A stretch of 42,282 bases of DNA from ANME-2 cluster archaeon (GTDB lineage: Archaea; Halobacteriota; Methanosarcinia; Methanosarcinales; Methanocomedenaceae): the NCBI GenBank assembly GCA_019429385.1, contig JAHYIS010000024.1, positions 1 to 42,282 of the forward strand, read 5' to 3'. Below are positions 8,174 to 16,749 of this stretch, in pieces. The notes under the pieces are model-generated. The model ran no database searches and had not been told where the DNA came from. It was given only the letters and a program-made list of their open reading frames with translations. Numbering within the stretch: position 1 is the first letter of the stretch; the number at the start of each line of letters is the position of its first letter. The position numbers and the translations under genes are program-made.

Positions 8174-10414
8174 TTACACCTTCACCCCTTCCGCAAACAC
8201 ATTGAACAGGTTCCCCATCTTCTCATACTGCGCCGTTTCCACATGCGAATACCTTATAGGCTTTTTCTGCTCCCGTGTCTCTTTCTTGAGCATATTGTAG
8301 AGCGCCTTGGACCGCTCCACCAGCCGCTCATCAGTAGTCCCTTCAACCAGCATCACACCTCCAGCTCCACTCTCAAAAGCAAAGTTCACGATATCCGCAT
8401 CCAGTATATGGATGGATGGCACCTGCACAAAAAGTATCTTTGAGGAATACTGATTGCGGTTCACCCCTGCCAGGTCAGCAGCTGCATAGGCCGCAGGGTC
8501 GATGAACACAATTACACCCGGGCCTGCCTCCAGCATTCCTTTAACCTGCGCCTTGAGCTGCTCGCGCGTGTAGTTCTGGATATCAATAGCCTGCTGCGGG
8601 CACACGGCAGCGCACACACCGCAACCCGTACATGCCAGCGGTTCAAGTTTCGGTCTGCCCGGTCCGGACAACGCATCATAGGGACACTCCTCGATACATA
8701 TACCGCACTCGTCACACCGGTCATTGATGACGGGTTTTTCCGGAGATATGGCAATCCTGCCCTTCCCCAGGAACTGGTGTGTCTTATGAGCGGCACTGAT
8801 ACCATCGGTCACCGAATCATGGATGTCCTTGGGACCTATTGAGCAACCAGCCATGTACACTGCCTGGTTCAGGGAACTGACAGGGTCTATCTTTACATGC
8901 TTCTCCTCGATAAAACCATCATCACCTATCGGGACATTCAACTGCCGGGCCAGTTCCTGCGACCCTTCGGCAGCCTCCAGCGAAGGGCACAGCACGACCA
9001 TATCGAACACATCTTCCTCCTTGGAGTTGAGCAGGGTATCTTCATATCTCACCTTCAGGTCACCGTTCTTCGTTGGTGTTATTTCCGCTATCCTGCCCCT
9101 GATGAACTGTACACCCTCCTTCTGGGTATTATAATAGAACTCTTCAAAACGGCGCCCTGCAGCCCGCATATCAATGTAGAATATCGTCACCTCAGCATCC
9201 TTGTTCATCTTCTTAACCAGGTGCGCCTGCTTCATCGAATACAGGCAGCATACCCTGCTGCAATGCTTGTTATATTTCTCGAAATCCCGGCTGCCCACGC
9301 ACAATACGAACGCTACCCGTTTTGGCATCGTTCCGTCTGCTTTCTGGAGTCGCATGCCGGTATGGCTCTTTGCTGAAAGCATATCCTCGAACTCCACTGC
9401 AGTAATAATATCCGGATGGTCGGTAGTATATTCCTCGATACGCGATACGTCAAAAATCTTAAAACCAGTAGCAATCACCACCGAACCCACTTTTATGTCT
9501 TCAGTCCGGACCTCATCCTCAAGCCTGATGGCATCCACAGGACAGATCTTTGCGCATGCTCCACAGTCAATACACTTTTCCTTGTCAATAATATACACCT
9601 GGGGTATGGCCTGGGCAAATGGCAGGTAAATGGCGTCAACCGGACATTTTGCAGCACACCTGCCACATGAAGTACATGTTTCCACATCCACGTACCTGGG
9701 AGAATGTTTTAATGCAACCGTGTAGTCACCCACATTTCCCTGTACACCATCCACTTCCGTGTTTGTGAACATAGTAATATTGGGATGGTTGTACACTGCC
9801 ACCATCTTTGGTGTCAGGGTACACTGGGAACAATCATAGGTGGGAAAGGTCTTGGACAATCCTATCATATGACCACCGATATAAGGTTCCTTCTCCACCA
9901 GCACGACCTCATGGTCATCTGCCAGCTCCAGCGCTGTTGTTATCCCTGCAATACCGCCGCCTACCACCAATACCCTGTCTACAAGGTCTTTTTCTATGGG
10001 TGCAAGTTCTGACAATGCCGCCATTCTGGCCACTGCTCCTGTGATCAGGGACTTTGCCTTGCTCGTAGCTTGTTCGGGTTCATCAGGATGTACCCATGAA
10101 TCCTGCTCCCGAAGATTCGTTATTTCCAGCATCATGGGATTGATACCTGCTTTCCCTGCCATTTTCCGGAATGTTTCCAGGTGAAGTTTTGGAGAACAGG
10201 AACCTATGACCACTTTATCCACGTTACCACCCCTGATATCCTGTTCAATGGATCCCTGTCCGGCTGAGCTGCACAGATAATCCTGAATGGTTACCGATGC
10301 CACATTGTCCTTTCCTTTCATTGCCCCGGCCACGTCATCAATATCGACAACATCCGAGATATTGCCACCACACCTGCACAGGTACACGCCTATCTTGCTG
10401 CTGCTCATTTTCAC
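8174..10414 (-). CDS. hdrA: Heterodisulfide reductase subunit A with C-terminal MvhD-like domain
   Basis: 746 residues. HdrA is the FAD-containing, electron-bifurcating core of soluble heterodisulfide reductase. Visible in order: N-terminal cysteine cluster region (Cys13, 15, 48, 73); FAD Rossmann motif VVGGGIAG (150-157); the HdrA signature YDCSQCTLTPKM (193-204); two inserted [4Fe-4S] motifs (CTSCGRCAAKCP from 247, CIDCGACAKICP from 281); two more near the C-terminus (CDECGICIEECP, CTGCGVCAAVCP, about 567-606). The last 113 residues resemble MvhD/FlpD (AADLAGVNRNQY is recognisable), but the domain contains no cysteine, so it cannot hold the usual [2Fe-2S] cluster. It is the third gene of hdrC-hdrB-hdrA, starting one base after hdrB stops. 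CoB-S-S-CoM as substrate is family knowledge. Confidence 0.95.
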   Translation of the reverse strand: MKMSSSKIGVYLCRCGGNISDVVDIDDVAGAMKGKDNVASVTIQDYLCSSAGQGSIEQDIRGGNVDKVVIGSCSPKLHLETFRKMAGKAGINPMMLEITNLREQDSWVHPDEPEQATSKAKSLITGAVARMAALSELAPIEKDLVDRVLVVGGGIAGITTALELADDHEVVLVEKEPYIGGHMIGLSKTFPTYDCSQCTLTPKMVAVYNHPNITMFTNTEVDGVQGNVGDYTVALKHSPRYVDVETCTSCGRCAAKCPVDAIYLPFAQAIPQVYIIDKEKCIDCGACAKICPVDAIRLEDEVRTEDIKVGSVVIATGFKIFDVSRIEEYTTDHPDIITAVEFEDMLSAKSHTGMRLQKADGTMPKRVAFVLCVGSRDFEKYNKHCSRVCCLYSMKQAHLVKKMNKDAEVTIFYIDMRAAGRRFEEFYYNTQKEGVQFIRGRIAEITPTKNGDLKVRYEDTLLNSKEEDVFDMVVLCPSLEAAEGSQELARQLNVPIGDDGFIEEKHVKIDPVSSLNQAVYMAGCSIGPKDIHDSVTDGISAAHKTHQFLGKGRIAISPEKPVINDRCDECGICIEECPYDALSGPGRPKLEPLACTGCGVCAAVCPQQAIDIQNYTREQLKAQVKGMLEAGPGVIVFIDPAAYAAADLAGVNRNQYSSKILFVQVPSIHILDADIVNFAFESGAGGVMLVEGTTDERLVERSKALYNMLKKETREQKKPIRYSHVETAQYEKMGNLFNVFAEGVKV

Positions 10415-10415
10415 C

Positions 10416-11300
10416 TTACCCCCTTAACCGGTCAATGAACTGTGCATCTGTTATGAAATTCAGGTCCACACCCACCTCTTCAGGTGAATGCCCCATAGCA
10501 ATAGCCAGCAACTGGGAATAATGCAGCACCGGGATATTGTATTCATGCCCGAACTTATCTTTTATCTCTACCTGCCCAAAGTCCAGCTGCAGGTGACAGA
10601 ATGGACATGCATTGACGATACAGTCTACTCCTGCCTCGGCAATATGCTGCAATTTTGCTTCTGCCATCTCCAGTGACGTATCCAGTAATGCAGAACGTAC
10701 GCCGCCTCCTGCACCGCAGCACGCCATCTTATCCTCATAATCAATACTCTGTGCGCCAAGCGCTTCCACAAGTTCATCAAAGAACACCGGGTTCTCCACG
10801 GTCCCCAGGTCCCGCTCTTTGGAAGGTTTGATGAGATGGCAGCCATAATGCAATGCTACCTTCAGGTCAAGCTGATGCTTAATGGTTTCTTTTATCGTCC
10901 CGGGTCCGATTTCCTTGGACAGGAACTCGATGATATGACGGACCTCAACTGAGCCGTTGTACTTCATATCCACTTCTGCGAGATGCTTATTGACCTGCCT
11001 GGCCAGACCCTGGTCATGCTTGAGTTCATGGTTGGCATCAGTCAGGGAACCGAAACAACCGTTACATATAGTCAGTACATCCCGGTTCATTTGTTCAGAT
11101 AACACGATATTCCGGGCTGCAAGGGTCAACCATGTGACCTTATCAAATGACCTGAACACACCCGGGGCAGGGCAGCATGACGCACCGGCCAGGTCAGTCC
11201 AGTCGATACCCAGTCCGTCCAATACCAGCTTTGTAGCTTTTTCAATGCCAGGATAACGGTTGGGAATAATACATCCCAGGAACAGCGATACAGGTTTCAT
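10416..11300 (-). CDS. hdrB: Heterodisulfide reductase subunit B
   Basis: 294 residues. HdrB carries the noncubane [4Fe-4S] clusters that reduce the CoM-S-S-CoB heterodisulfide. The two CCG-domain halves show their cysteines: ASCCPAPG, CNGCFGSL and YGCHLIKP in the first part, then MACCGAGGG and NACPFCHLQL. Length is normal for the family. The start overlaps the hdrC stop by 4 bases, so the subunits are probably translated together. Confidence 0.96.
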   Translation of the reverse strand: MKPVSLFLGCIIPNRYPGIEKATKLVLDGLGIDWTDLAGASCCPAPGVFRSFDKVTWLTLAARNIVLSEQMNRDVLTICNGCFGSLTDANHELKHDQGLARQVNKHLAEVDMKYNGSVEVRHIIEFLSKEIGPGTIKETIKHQLDLKVALHYGCHLIKPSKERDLGTVENPVFFDELVEALGAQSIDYEDKMACCGAGGGVRSALLDTSLEMAEAKLQHIAEAGVDCIVNACPFCHLQLDFGQVEIKDKFGHEYNIPVLHYSQLLAIAMGHSPEEVGVDLNFITDAQFIDRLRG

Positions 11301-11806
11301 TGCCCTCCCTCCTTTTCTTTTCCTTCCGTATCCTTGACCAGTTGGACAAAACCAGTAGCTATTAGCAGTTTTTTCACCTGGTCAAGAGCATCCGGGTACT
11401 TGTGGACCGTTTCAGGGAGCTCGTCCATCCCCAGTTTCTTTCGTTTGTCCCGGTTAGTATCATTTATAGGTACTGCATGGCCCTTTTCTATAACCAGCCC
11501 TGCCACTTTGCGATGATCAGGAAGCATGAGTCCCATATGAACCGATTCCGTCCTCAGGGCCAGAATCCCATCAACGATATTTATTCCTCTTGGACACCGT
11601 TCCTGACACTGGTAACAGGTCGTACACATCCACAGGTCTTTATCGTGATACACATCCTTATTCCGCCTTGCAGACAGTACTATACGTCTGGTATTCAGGC
11701 TGGTGTACCGTCCGGAAGGGCAACTTCCGGTACATGTCCCGCACTGCATGCAGGTTAAAAATGTCAATCCTTCATCATCAAGCAGTTTTACCGGTTCCTT
11801 TGTCAT
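11297..11806 (-). CDS. hdrC: Heterodisulfide reductase subunit C
   Basis: 169 residues with two [4Fe-4S] motifs, CMQCGTCTGSCP and CTTCYQCQERCP, which relay electrons from HdrA to HdrB. I chose the internal ATG (protein begins MTKEPVKLL) over an ATG 51 bases further upstream, because a GGAGTGG ribosome site stands 3-9 bases before it and the upstream extension has no family resemblance. First gene of the hdrCBA operon. A TTTATACTT element lies about 20 bases ahead of the ATG and others lie further up; the real promoter is uncertain. Confidence 0.93.
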   Translation of the reverse strand: MTKEPVKLLDDEGLTFLTCMQCGTCTGSCPSGRYTSLNTRRIVLSARRNKDVYHDKDLWMCTTCYQCQERCPRGINIVDGILALRTESVHMGLMLPDHRKVAGLVIEKGHAVPINDTNRDKRKKLGMDELPETVHKYPDALDQVKKLLIATGFVQLVKDTEGKEKEGGQ

Positions 11807-11962
11807 TGTTCCACTCCAATTGATAAGTATAAAATGTTCAATATTTCCTGATCTCACTATAACATATCGTTAAACAACATTGATTTCAGTGATTATTATA
11901 AGTATTGATTTTATCGATCACATTTTGCACTGTTTTGTACAAACCTTCCAAAATATATACTA

Positions 11963-12184
11963 CTATTTTGAGCGTCCTGATATGTTCAATACGGTTATTG
12001 CGCCCACAGGACACGCCCCTGCACACCTCTTGCAAAAAAGACAAAAAGCAGGTTCTTTTGCATAATATACAACTCTGCCATTGTCCATCTTTCGAATATC
12101 CCAGATAATAGGACCTTTTGGGCAAAGGTTCCTGCAGCGTCCACATCCCGTACATGAGTCATTGACCGATATTTCTACAGGCAT
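11963..12184 (-). CDS. 2[4Fe-4S] ferredoxin-type protein
   Basis: 73 residues with two four-cysteine clusters: CTGCGRCRNLCPKG near the N-terminus and CLFCKRCAGACPVG near the C-terminus. Between them is a short insertion (WDIRKMDNGRVVYY), a spacing seen in stand-alone archaeal ferredoxin-like proteins and in small oxidoreductase delta subunits. It lies about 150 bases upstream of hdrC on the same strand, so it may share transcription or simply feed electrons to the Hdr complex. Partner inferred from location only. Confidence 0.85.
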   Translation of the reverse strand: MPVEISVNDSCTGCGRCRNLCPKGPIIWDIRKMDNGRVVYYAKEPAFCLFCKRCAGACPVGAITVLNISGRSK

Positions 12185-12244
12185 TTACTCACAGAATTAT
12201 TTTTTAATCCATTTAACTTATTGGATTGAAAATGAGACCACAAT

Positions 12245-12272
12245 AATCTGATGACCCTAAATTAGTCAGATT
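12245..12272. promoter_or_regulatory. Inverted repeat AATCTGA-14-TCAGATT in a divergent promoter region
   Basis: A perfect 7-bp inverted repeat between the ferredoxin gene (minus) and the membrane protein gene (plus). A related CAGATGAC follows at about 12285. The location fits a regulator site controlling one or both genes; there is no direct proof. Confidence 0.3.
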
Positions 12273-12390
12273 GCGTCAAAGTAGCCAGATGACACAAAAC
12301 TATTAATACTAATAAAAATCACTTTACTATATTAATTTGTTTCAAAAAATAATTAGACTTGATTTAGGGTACTTCTCGTGAGATATGTAT

Positions 12391-13440
12391 ATGGATAATT
12401 CAAATGAAAGACTGATAGATGTAGTCAGTGCATCTCTCTCAAATATTACTGCAGGAATCGTATTAATCATATTTACGGTCCTGGTATACTTAGACATGTT
12501 CAGTCTTTTAAGAAATCCGCTGTTCACTGGTTTTCTGGGACTGGTATTTTTTATCACGTCTTATGTCAGCATGGAATCTGAGAAAAACCAGCATAGTGGA
12601 AGTGCTCTACTTAACCTTGACCTCAATGGCATTATAGCAGGGGTGTCACTCCTGGCTGTTTCAATAGCAGGTGCTGCAGGACATTTTGAAGTTGTACGGA
12701 ACTTTCTCTTTCCACTTATACCTGGTGTTATCCTGATGACAGCTGCTTTTGCCAGGTCATTTATAAAAGCCAGTTATCCAAATCTGCCTATAACACGCAC
12801 AGACCCCTGCACCATACTGGGCGGCCAGATACTTATTCTCTATTCTATCCTGCTCTATATGGGTTTAGCATCATTTACCTGGAGTCCATTGTTCCCACTG
12901 CTAGTGGCAGGGGCACTTTATACTACATTGTTCATGGAAGTGCTCCCTCACCTGGCAAACAGTTCGCAGGATATCCATAACGTGGCTGTCTGGATGGCTG
13001 AAATTGAAGAAAAAGCATACAACCTTAGGCGTGAATTCGAATATATCAAACTGAATAGTGGTGACCTGGATATTGATGCAAGTCTTGAACGTCTCAATAT
13101 TATACAAAAAGCTGTAGCCCAGCTTAAAGAATTGAGCGGTTCTATAATGCTGGGTGAAGTTGCCCAGCCGGCCCTTGAAATTCAGAGGGCTATCCCCATT
13201 CAACATGTTGTAACCAAGCCTACTAAAACAGGATGGAATATGAATCCAGAAAGCATGCAGGCAGTAGAAATCGAATCCCACGAACTCGAAAGTCTGGTCC
13301 AACCAAGAACCACTGAAGAGTTGTTCTATGAAAGTATCCAGAAAGAAATTGATGTACATGGACTTCGCAGTATAATCAAGGAAGCGAAAGAGATGCGGGA
13401 ATCAATGTATGCACAGCGAAAGACTCTGGAAGATATTTGA
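12391..13440 (+). CDS. Uncharacterised membrane protein with cytoplasmic helical region
   Basis: 349 residues; I do not recognise the family. The N-terminal half has about six hydrophobic segments (roughly residues 18-37, 42-55, 76-92, 105-120, 140-160, 168-185). The rest is soluble, charged and mostly helical, with heptad-like stretches (about 200-260 and 320-349). I prefer the ATG giving MDNSNERL because GTGAGAT sits 6 bases before it; an ATG six bases earlier would add two residues. Its end overlaps the start region of larB, so the two are probably co-transcribed. Confidence 0.75.
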   Translation: MDNSNERLIDVVSASLSNITAGIVLIIFTVLVYLDMFSLLRNPLFTGFLGLVFFITSYVSMESEKNQHSGSALLNLDLNGIIAGVSLLAVSIAGAAGHFEVVRNFLFPLIPGVILMTAAFARSFIKASYPNLPITRTDPCTILGGQILILYSILLYMGLASFTWSPLFPLLVAGALYTTLFMEVLPHLANSSQDIHNVAVWMAEIEEKAYNLRREFEYIKLNSGDLDIDASLERLNIIQKAVAQLKELSGSIMLGEVAQPALEIQRAIPIQHVVTKPTKTGWNMNPESMQAVEIESHELESLVQPRTTEELFYESIQKEIDVHGLRSIIKEAKEMRESMYAQRKTLEDI

Positions 13441-13442
13441 TC

Positions 13443-14213
13443 ATGGACCTTACCCGACTACTTGAAGATGTAAAAACGGGCAACATTGATATTGACGAAG
13501 CTGTAAAACAGATACGTATCAATAACCTCCATACCCTTGAAAATGTCGCCTGTATCGACCCTCACCGCGCAAGACGTACCGGAATTCCTGAAGCTGTTTA
13601 CGCTCCCGGTAAAACTATTGATGACCTGGTTGGTATTGCCTTATCCCATCTTGAGCATGAATCAACGGTTATTATTACCAGGGTCTCGGATGAACAGCTT
13701 GAAGCGTTAAAACAAAAACATCCAGTGGAATGGAACCGGCATGCGAGGATTGCAATACTGCGCAAAGGCGGTTCACATGTTGAATCAACCGGGGGGGTAA
13801 TCGGTATCATCACTGCAGGAACGGTTGATATTCCTGTTGCAGAAGAGGCTAAGGTCATAGCACAGGAGATGGGTGTGACAGTGCATACCATTTATGATGT
13901 GGGTGCTGCCGGCATTCACAGGCTGTTCCCTGGTCTGGCAGAAATGGTGGAGAAGGGGGTTGACGCCATAGTGGTGGCCGCTGGCCGGGAAGGTACTCTC
14001 CCCACCATTGTATCAGGACTGGTGGATGTGCCGGTGATAGGAGTGCCGGTCTCATCCGGATACGGGGCCGGAGGTGGCGGGAAGGCAGCGTTGCATACCA
14101 TGCTTCAGTCATGCTCTGTGCTGAGCGTGGTAAATATTGATGCCGGGTTCGTGGCTGGAGCGTTTGCTGCTCGGATTGCCAATATGCTCGCTATGGCAAG
14201 ACGGAAAGAGTGA
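13443..14213 (+). CDS. larB: LarB, pyridinium-3,5-biscarboxylic acid mononucleotide synthase family
   Basis: 256 residues with the C-terminal AIR-carboxylase (PurE)-like fold. Family landmarks are VYAPGKT, GTVDIPVAEEA, YDVGAAGIHRL, VVAAGREGTLP and VSSGYGAGGGGKAAL. In characterised systems LarB carboxylates and hydrolyses nicotinate adenine dinucleotide as the first step to the nickel-pincer cofactor. No larC or larE lies in the window, and the enzyme that would use the cofactor is not seen. A TTG two codons earlier overlaps the previous stop and is an alternative start. The upstream membrane protein overlaps it, so they may work together. Confidence 0.9.
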   Translation: MDLTRLLEDVKTGNIDIDEAVKQIRINNLHTLENVACIDPHRARRTGIPEAVYAPGKTIDDLVGIALSHLEHESTVIITRVSDEQLEALKQKHPVEWNRHARIAILRKGGSHVESTGGVIGIITAGTVDIPVAEEAKVIAQEMGVTVHTIYDVGAAGIHRLFPGLAEMVEKGVDAIVVAAGREGTLPTIVSGLVDVPVIGVPVSSGYGAGGGGKAALHTMLQSCSVLSVVNIDAGFVAGAFAARIANMLAMARRKE

Positions 14214-14287
14214 TTATTACATTTCTTAAAAAAAGAATGCCAAAAAGGTAGTTGATAGCTCAATCTGCCTATTTGACCGTATTCTCC

Positions 14288-15490
14288 CTATTTGACCTCA
14301 TCGTAACCGATCTCATCTTTGGTAAGATAACATGCCGGGTCATCAGCCCATACATTATCATAGATGGCCTCTGCCCGGACCCTGAAGTTGCCATTGCATA
14401 TCTCCAGCCATTTACATTTGGCACATCTATCTGCATTTGCCTTTATCAGATTTTTACGGTCCTTGAGACCGGCCATGAGCTTATCACTGGTATCCATCCA
14501 TATCTCACTGAAAGGCCTTTCCTTTACATTACCAAAAGAATAATGCCTCCAGAACTGGTCAGCGTGTACAGAACCGTCCCATGATACGCAGCCGATACCG
14601 ATACCGGATGAATTACCCTGGTTCATCATAAGCAGTTCATAGACTTCGGCAGCGCGCTCCGGGTCTTCTTCCAGCAACCGGAAATAAACATAAGGCCCGT
14701 CACAGTGGTTGTCCACGGTAAGTACTTCCATAGGGAAACCTTTGTCATGCATCTCCTTTGTCTTATCCATGATAAGGTCCACTACACGGCGGCTCTCTTC
14801 ATGGCTCAGGTCTTCTTCCACCATTTTTGAACCGCGTCCTGCATAGACCAGATGGTAGAAACAGACCCTTGGAATACCTTCCTCATACAACAGGTCGAAG
14901 ATGGCAGGTATGTCCTGAGCGTTTTTCTTGTTAATGGTAAATCTAAGACCGACCTTGATACCTTCCGCCTTACAGTTGCGCATACCCTGCAATGCTGCAT
15001 CAAAAGCACCAGGCATACCCCTGAACTTATCATTGGTCTCCCTCATACCGTCCAGTGATACACCTACATACGATAGTCCGATGTCCTTCAAGACCCTGGC
15101 CATCTTCTCATCGATCAATGTACCATTCGTGGAGATAACGGCACGCATTCCCTTATCCCTTGCATACATGGCGAGTTCAGGAAGGTCTTTTCGCATGGTG
15201 GGTTCACCACCTGAGAACAGTATCACCGGCGCACCGAACTGGGCAAGGTCGTCTATCAGTTCCTTGCCCTGCTGGGTGGTCAGTTCATCTTTATATTCAA
15301 TATCCCTTGACTGGGCATAGCAGTGCACGCAATGCAGATTGCAGCGACGTCCCATATTCCAGACCACTACAGGTTTTTTATCCTTTGAGAACTGCAACAA
15401 GTGAGATGGAAGTTTGCCTGATTCCCGCCCGTACCTCAGGGCATCGGATGGTTCAACGGTCCCGCAGTAAAGTTTTGAAATGCCTATCAT
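14288..15490 (-). CDS. ahbC: AhbC-type radical SAM enzyme, 12,18-didecarboxysiroheme deacetylase
   Basis: 400 residues. AhbC removes the two acetate side chains of 12,18-didecarboxysiroheme to give Fe-coproporphyrin III in the siroheme-based heme pathway. The radical SAM cluster motif is CNLHCVHC (Cys50, 54, 57), followed by FSGGEPTMR. The C-terminal SPASM-like extension has further cysteines (CVSWDGS, CAKCKWLEIC). The N-terminus MIGISKLYCG and the location downstream of hemL-hemC-cobA-hemD favour AhbC over the related AhbD or NirJ. It is the last gene of the cluster, 21 bases after the small CC-motif protein. Confidence 0.88.
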   Translation of the reverse strand: MIGISKLYCGTVEPSDALRYGRESGKLPSHLLQFSKDKKPVVVWNMGRRCNLHCVHCYAQSRDIEYKDELTTQQGKELIDDLAQFGAPVILFSGGEPTMRKDLPELAMYARDKGMRAVISTNGTLIDEKMARVLKDIGLSYVGVSLDGMRETNDKFRGMPGAFDAALQGMRNCKAEGIKVGLRFTINKKNAQDIPAIFDLLYEEGIPRVCFYHLVYAGRGSKMVEEDLSHEESRRVVDLIMDKTKEMHDKGFPMEVLTVDNHCDGPYVYFRLLEEDPERAAEVYELLMMNQGNSSGIGIGCVSWDGSVHADQFWRHYSFGNVKERPFSEIWMDTSDKLMAGLKDRKNLIKANADRCAKCKWLEICNGNFRVRAEAIYDNVWADDPACYLTKDEIGYDEVK

Positions 15491-15511
15491 CTTTATTACA
15501 CCATTCGTTAT

Positions 15512-15796
15512 TTAATCAATATTGTAATTCATGTTCACCAAAAGCATCTGCCTCTCTTCATCAAGCGTGATCTCGATGGAAGATGCATTGGAATCCAGGT
15601 ATTTTTCCACATGGAAGGTGACACCTTTCTCGATATACTTAACATCCCTGGCAATTTCCTTTTCCACGGTTGCAATGCCAAGTTGCTGGCAGCAGCCGCC
15701 GCCAGTTATGGATAAGCGTACAGCAGGTGATTGTTCCTTCTCCAGTTCAGCCCTTATGAACTCAATGGCCTTATCATCTACAATGAGTTTAGTCAT
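15512..15796 (-). CDS. Small HesB/IscA-like protein with a Cys-Cys motif
   Basis: 94 residues. The central GGGCCQQLG motif and the flanking beta-strand pattern resemble the CC/Se-motif branch of the HesB/IscA family. The C-terminal CxC of true IscA is absent: the only cysteines are the adjacent pair. It lies between hemD and ahbC in the same orientation. A role in iron or Fe-S supply to the radical SAM enzyme, or in metal handling for heme, is inference from position. Confidence 0.7.
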   Translation of the reverse strand: MTKLIVDDKAIEFIRAELEKEQSPAVRLSITGGGCCQQLGIATVEKEIARDVKYIEKGVTFHVEKYLDSNASSIEITLDEERQMLLVNMNYNID

Positions 15797-15889
15797 ATTG
15801 AATACCGAATTCTTTTTTCATAGTACATAAAGTATAACTTTTTTAGTTCAACTTTGTTGGACACCCTGGACAAACTCCAAAGTCTCACG

Positions 15890-16735
15890 TTAACCCGGCA
15901 CAAAGAAGAATTTTCTTGTTTCCTCTATCAATGCTTTGAATGTATATTCATTTGAAATAATAGTAACTGGAATTTTATATATATTTAATGTATTGGAAGT
16001 TGGATGTCCGATGGCAGCCACAACGATACCCTCATCATTCAATTTCCTGATAACCTCATCCTTAAACCCTATCTGTGATGCCATCCCAAGGAAATTCCGG
16101 ACCATCATTGAACTGGTAAATACCACAGCATCAACCGTTTTATCCAGAATTGCCTGTATCAGTGCTTCCTGTGCACTCCCCCTTACAGGGCTGGTAATCT
16201 CATAGACCTGTGTTTCAAAAACATCGGCACCGGCAGCCTTTAAACCTTCCACCAGTACAGGTGCACCATGGGAACTCCTGGCAATGTCAACCACTTTCCC
16301 GTACACATTATTTCTGATGGCTTCAACCAACCCTTCCGAACTGTACGACTCTGGCATGAACGATATCAAAATCCCCTGCTCCAGAGCTGCTTCCCTGGTC
16401 TTGGGACCGATAGCAATAGTGGTAAGTCGGTTCAATGCAGCGATAAAAGCATCCCGGTCAGGCACCTTATCCAGCGTATGGTCTATGCCGTTTGCACTGG
16501 TAAAAATTACAATATCCGACTGTCCGGCCAGTATCCGGGACACAAACCCGTTAAAATACTCATCCCTCTTATCCAGTATCGCTATCATGGGAGCAGATAT
16601 AACATCAAATCCGGCCTGCTGGCATACCTGGATGGAATCCTGTTCGTAGCGGACGGGCCGCATTATGGCAACCGTAGGTCTGGTGTCGATGTTGATGTGA
16701 GTGCTGGCATCGGAACTGAAAGAGGTACTGGCCAT
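15890..16735 (-). CDS. hemD: Uroporphyrinogen-III synthase
   Basis: 281 residues. HemD closes hydroxymethylbilane into uroporphyrinogen III with inversion of ring D. The two-domain pattern is visible: TVAIMRPVRYEQDSIQ at the start, VIFTSANGIDHTLD, TIAIGPKTREAAL, and in the second half VVFTSSMMVRNFLG and VVAAIGHPTSNTL. I chose the ATG; a TTG four codons earlier, right after the cobA stop, is also possible. It follows cobA directly in the heme cluster. Confidence 0.9.
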   Translation of the reverse strand: MASTSFSSDASTHINIDTRPTVAIMRPVRYEQDSIQVCQQAGFDVISAPMIAILDKRDEYFNGFVSRILAGQSDIVIFTSANGIDHTLDKVPDRDAFIAALNRLTTIAIGPKTREAALEQGILISFMPESYSSEGLVEAIRNNVYGKVVDIARSSHGAPVLVEGLKAAGADVFETQVYEITSPVRGSAQEALIQAILDKTVDAVVFTSSMMVRNFLGMASQIGFKDEVIRKLNDEGIVVAAIGHPTSNTLNIYKIPVTIISNEYTFKALIEETRKFFFVPG

Positions 16736-16749
16736 AATTCCCAACAAAA

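Noticed and set aside
8174-10414. Possible selenocysteine in HdrA, as in some methanogens
   Set aside because: The signature reads YDCSQC with ordinary TGC/TGT-type cysteine codons and no in-frame TGA.
11934-11943. Perfect 10-bp palindrome TTTGTACAAA between hdrC and the ferredoxin gene
   Set aside because: Short and AT-rich, not placed next to a clear TATA box, and likely by chance at this length.
14268-14297. CCTATTTGACC repeated twice around the ahbC stop codon
   Set aside because: A short 19-base tandem duplication; the second copy only repeats the stop region and has no sign of function.
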